Shown one piece after another: positions 33,253 to 35,614 of a stretch of DNA of 35,614 nucleotides. How positions within the stretch are numbered: the stretch's first letter is position 1; each line of letters begins with the position of its first letter. The notes beneath the pieces were generated by a model. The model saw nothing but the letters and a program-made list of their open reading frames with translations. It was not told the DNA's origin and did not search any database. Location of the stretch: positions 123,899 through 159,512 of the forward strand of contig NHDW01000001.1 of the NCBI GenBank assembly GCA_002170535.1. The letters are read 5' to 3'. Position numbers and translations under genes: made by a program. This stretch comes from Methylococcaceae bacterium TMED69 (lineage in GTDB: Bacteria; Pseudomonadota; Gammaproteobacteria; Ga0077536).

Positions 33253-33497
33253 AACATGCTAATTTTTCCAATTTAACGCAGTTTTTTTTCAGCGAAAATC
33301 GACTGAATTATTTTCTTCGTAACCTGCTTGTGCATATTTGCAGTCTTCATATGATTTAAGGGACGTAATCATACTTGGAAAAGTTTTTCGTCACGATGAT
33401 ATCACGATGACAGAGATGGCCATTAGCTCATTTCGGCTTAACGCAGTGGACGGAAGCTCGTTTGTTAGAGCATTAAGTTATTGATTCTACTAAGTAG

Positions 33498-33574
<77 letters not shown>

Positions 33575-33584
33575 TGGATTTTCA

Positions 33585-35614
33585 TTAACCATCATCGCTC
33601 TCCAGAAAGGTTCTTAATTTTTCTGAGCGAGACGGATGTCTTAGCTTTCTTAGAGCTTTAGCTTCTATTTGCCTGATTCTCTCTCTTGTAACGTCAAATT
33701 GCTTCCCTACTTCTTCAAGGGTATGGTCGGTATTCATTTCTATTCCAAACCTCATACGGAGCACTTTAGCTTCTCGTGAGGTTAGGCCCGATAATACATC
33801 GTGTGTACTTCTACAAAGGCCTTCGAATGTAGCAAAATCGCTTGGTGTCTGCATATTAACATCCTCAATAAAGTCACCTAAATGTGAGTCCTCGTCGTCC
33901 CCGATAGGTGTTTCCATTGAAATTGGCTCCTTGGCGATTTTTAAAACTTTCCTAACTTTATCTTCTGGCATTTCCATCTTAATTGCTAACTCATCTGGCG
34001 TAGGTTCTCTACCTTGCTCTTGTAAAATCTGTCTCGATATTCTATTAAGTTTGTTTATTGTTTCTATCATATGTACGGGTATTCTTATAGTACGTGCTTG
34101 ATCGGCTATAGATCTGGTTATAGCTTGCCTAATCCACCACGTGGCATAGGTAGAAAACTTATAGCCTCTTCTGTATTCAAATTTGTCCACGGCTTTCATT
34201 AAACCTATGTTGCCCTCTTGAATTAAGTCAAGAAACAGTAAACCTCTGTTGGTATATTTTTTTGCAATTGAGATGACAAGCCTTAGGTTGGCTTCAACCA
34301 TTTCTTTTTTTGCTCTCCTTGCTTTTGCTTCACCAATCGACATTCTGCGATTAATTTCTTTAATATCGTTTATCTTAAGTAGAGCGGTTGAGGCCGTTTC
34401 AAGAAGTTTATTATCAATCGTTGATAACTCTTTCTGAAAAGGTTTGATATCCGTTTCAAAATTTTTGTCTTTGATTTTTAAAGAGTCAATAAGTTGACTC
34501 GTGATTCCATGTTTTTTGAATTGTTCTAAGAATTCACGTTTTGGAACTTTACACTCTTTGACGCATATAAACATTAAATCTTTTTCACATTGCCTAACGT
34601 TTTTAACCGCCGCTTTGACTAACGCAATTAGTTCATTTTGTAACGCATTAGATAATTTAAAAGTTAGGAAGAGTTCAGCCAAGCCATTTTTTAAGCTTGA
34701 AATTTTCTCGTTATTATAATCACTTTTATTTTGAATGTGATCTATTTTGCTAACGATTTTTACGAATTTATTAAAACGGTCTTTGACTTCTTCAGGATCT
34801 AAAACTTTCGGGTCGATTTCTTCATCATCATTCTCTTCATCTTTATTTGGTACGTTTAAATTAACCACTTCTTTTTGATTGGTCATTTCTTGTTGGTCAG
34901 TAAACCCGATTAAAAGATCAGAAGGTTTAAATTCCTCTTGTTCTAACGCGTACATGTACCTTTGGACAAGTGTTTTTGAAACTAAAGGAAAGTCTATTAA
35001 GGCAAGTTGAACCTGCTTAAGTCCCTCTTCGATTCTTTTTGCAATTTTAATTTCACCCTCACGAGTTAGCAGATCGACAGTTCCCATTTCTCTCATATAC
35101 ATTCTGACAGGGTCAGTCGTTCTTCCAAATTCATTGTCAATAGCTAAAGCAGCGGCAGCCTCTTCAGCGGCATCTTCATCAACATCAGTGTCGCTTAGAA
35201 GTAAAGAATCCGTGTCTGGTGCAGTTTCGAATACTTTGATGCCCATTGCATTTATCGTATTCACCACATCTTCAATTTGGTCTGGATCAACAATTTCTTT
35301 TGGAAGGTGATCATTTACTTCGTGATATGTTAAAAAACCCTGTTCTCTTCCTCTTTCGATCAGTTCTTTTAATGCATCTTTCTGTTGAGAAGAATTTTCA
35401 GTAAATTTGCCACCTTTAAAACCTATCTTTTCGACAACTTTTTTACTTTGCTTTTTCTTTTTAGTTGTGGCTTTCTTTTTGGCAGGTGTCTTCTTTTTAG
35501 TTGTGACCTTCCTTTTGGCGGGTGTTTTCTTTTTAGTTGTGACCTTCCTTTTGGCGGGTGTTTTCTTTTTAGTTGTGACCTTCCTTTTGGCGGGTGTTTT
35601 CTTTTTAGTTGTGA
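33585..35614 (-). CDS. rpoD: RNA polymerase primary sigma factor RpoD with lysine-rich N-terminal extension (5' end beyond window)
   Basis: The frame is open without stops from 33585 to the window edge; the GTG at 35267 is internal. Region 1.1 is upstream of it ([20 protein letters not shown], then [14 protein letters not shown]). Region 1.2 ([20 protein letters not shown]), an acidic non-conserved region, regions 2.1-2.4 ([39 protein letters not shown]), 3 and 4 ([20 protein letters not shown]) follow, and the protein ends [10 protein letters not shown]. Before region 1.1 is an unusual basic extension of [12 protein letters not shown] repeats encoded by 36-bp tandem units. It is the housekeeping sigma factor. 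The true start is not in the window. Confidence 0.95.
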   Translation of the reverse strand, partial: TTKKKTPAKRKVTTKKKTPAKRKVTTKKKTPAKRKVTTKKKTPAKKKATTKKKKQSKKVVEKIGFKGGKFTENSSQQKDALKELIERGREQGFLTYHEVNDHLPKEIVDPDQIEDVVNTINAMGIKVFETAPDTDSLLLSDTDVDEDAAEEAAAALAIDNEFGRTTDPVRMYMREMGTVDLLTREGEIKIAKRIEEGLKQVQLALIDFPLVSKTLVQRYMYALEQEEFKPSDLLIGFTDQQEMTNQKEVVNLNVPNKDEENDDEEIDPKVLDPEEVKDRFNKFVKIVSKIDHIQNKSDYNNEKISSLKNGLAELFLTFKLSNALQNELIALVKAAVKNVRQCEKDLMFICVKECKVPKREFLEQFKKHGITSQLIDSLKIKDKNFETDIKPFQKELSTIDNKLLETASTALLKINDIKEINRRMSIGEAKARRAKKEMVEANLRLVISIAKKYTNRGLLFLDLIQEGNIGLMKAVDKFEYRRGYKFSTYATWWIRQAITRSIADQARTIRIPVHMIETINKLNRISRQILQEQGREPTPDELAIKMEMPEDKVRKVLKIAKEPISMETPIGDDEDSHLGDFIEDVNMQTPSDFATFEGLCRSTHDVLSGLTSREAKVLRMRFGIEMNTDHTLEEVGKQFDVTRERIRQIEAKALRKLRHPSRSEKLRTFLESDDG
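35461..35614 (-). repeat. 36-bp tandem repeat inside rpoD
   Basis: TTAGTTGTG begins at 35461, 35497, 35533, 35569 and 35605, a strict 36-base period with at least four full units and a fifth cut by the window edge. Each unit encodes 12 residues of the form [12 protein letters not shown] on the minus strand. Units from 35497 on are almost identical; the first has a few changes (K for R, A for V). The count beyond the window is unknown. Confidence 0.92.

Noticed and set aside
33585-35267. RpoD starting at the GTG at 35267
   Set aside because: The frame continues upstream with conserved region 1.1 residues and no stop, so that GTG is internal.
35461-35614. Regular 36-bp repeats that could be taken for a CRISPR array
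   Set aside because: The repeats are contiguous with no variable spacers and lie in frame in rpoD, encoding a lysine-rich tail.

Overview
The window is AT-rich (about one third G+C by eye), densely coded, free of IS elements and prophage genes, and looks like the chromosome of a free-living, probably marine, gammaproteobacterium. The gammaproteobacterial RpoD next to a tRNA-Ile2-like gene, the DUF2796/Zur/DUF3299/ABC zinc locus, and the phosphorus-saving betaine-lipid genes all fit this. I cannot name a genus.

Layout. 1-4 kb: the 3' end of manC, a small secreted protein, two tandem paralogues of an unnamed membrane-anchored family (a third copy is at 21.7 kb), and a MOSC protein. 4.1-5.9 kb: a putative porin behind a Pho-box-like repeat, a terminator, then a degenerate, internally deleted and frameshifted second porin copy. 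6.0-10.05 kb: a zinc locus with a ZrgA-like DUF2796 protein, Zur, a MerC-type membrane protein, DUF3299, and an ABC ATPase/permease pair, with a Zur-box-like palindrome in front. 10.1-18.4 kb: a compact run of eight genes that I could not match to a described system: secreted protein, lipoprotein, membrane-anchored helical protein, PEGA plus FGE-like protein, tiny secreted peptide, MotA/TolQ/ExbB channel, and two von Willebrand A (vWA) proteins with ExbD/TolR-like N-terminal helices. 18.5-23.8 kb: a YceF-type Maf protein, a glycosyltransferase-like protein, an amidase, the third paralogue, an epoxide-hydrolase-like protein and a small membrane protein. 24.2-33.2 kb: a phosphorus locus with ppx, the operon plcP-agt-ppk1, the divergent operon btaA-btaB-HAD, and an ACR3 arsenite exporter. 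33.5 kb to the end: tRNA-CAU and rpoD, which has a lysine-rich N-terminal extension encoded by 36-bp tandem repeats and runs off the window.

How the genes work together. The 24-33 kb block reads as a phosphate-starvation module. PlcP removes phospholipid head groups, Agt and BtaAB rebuild non-phosphorus lipids on the diacylglycerol, Ppk/Ppx manage polyphosphate, and ACR3 would export arsenite derived from arsenate that enters through phosphate uptake. A 7-bp TGTAACA element lies in front of plcP, acr3 and the porin, and may mark shared PhoB control. The 10-18 kb block is the best candidate for an undescribed system: an ion-driven inner-membrane motor coupled to periplasmic vWA, PEGA and FGE-like binding domains and to an outer-membrane lipoprotein.
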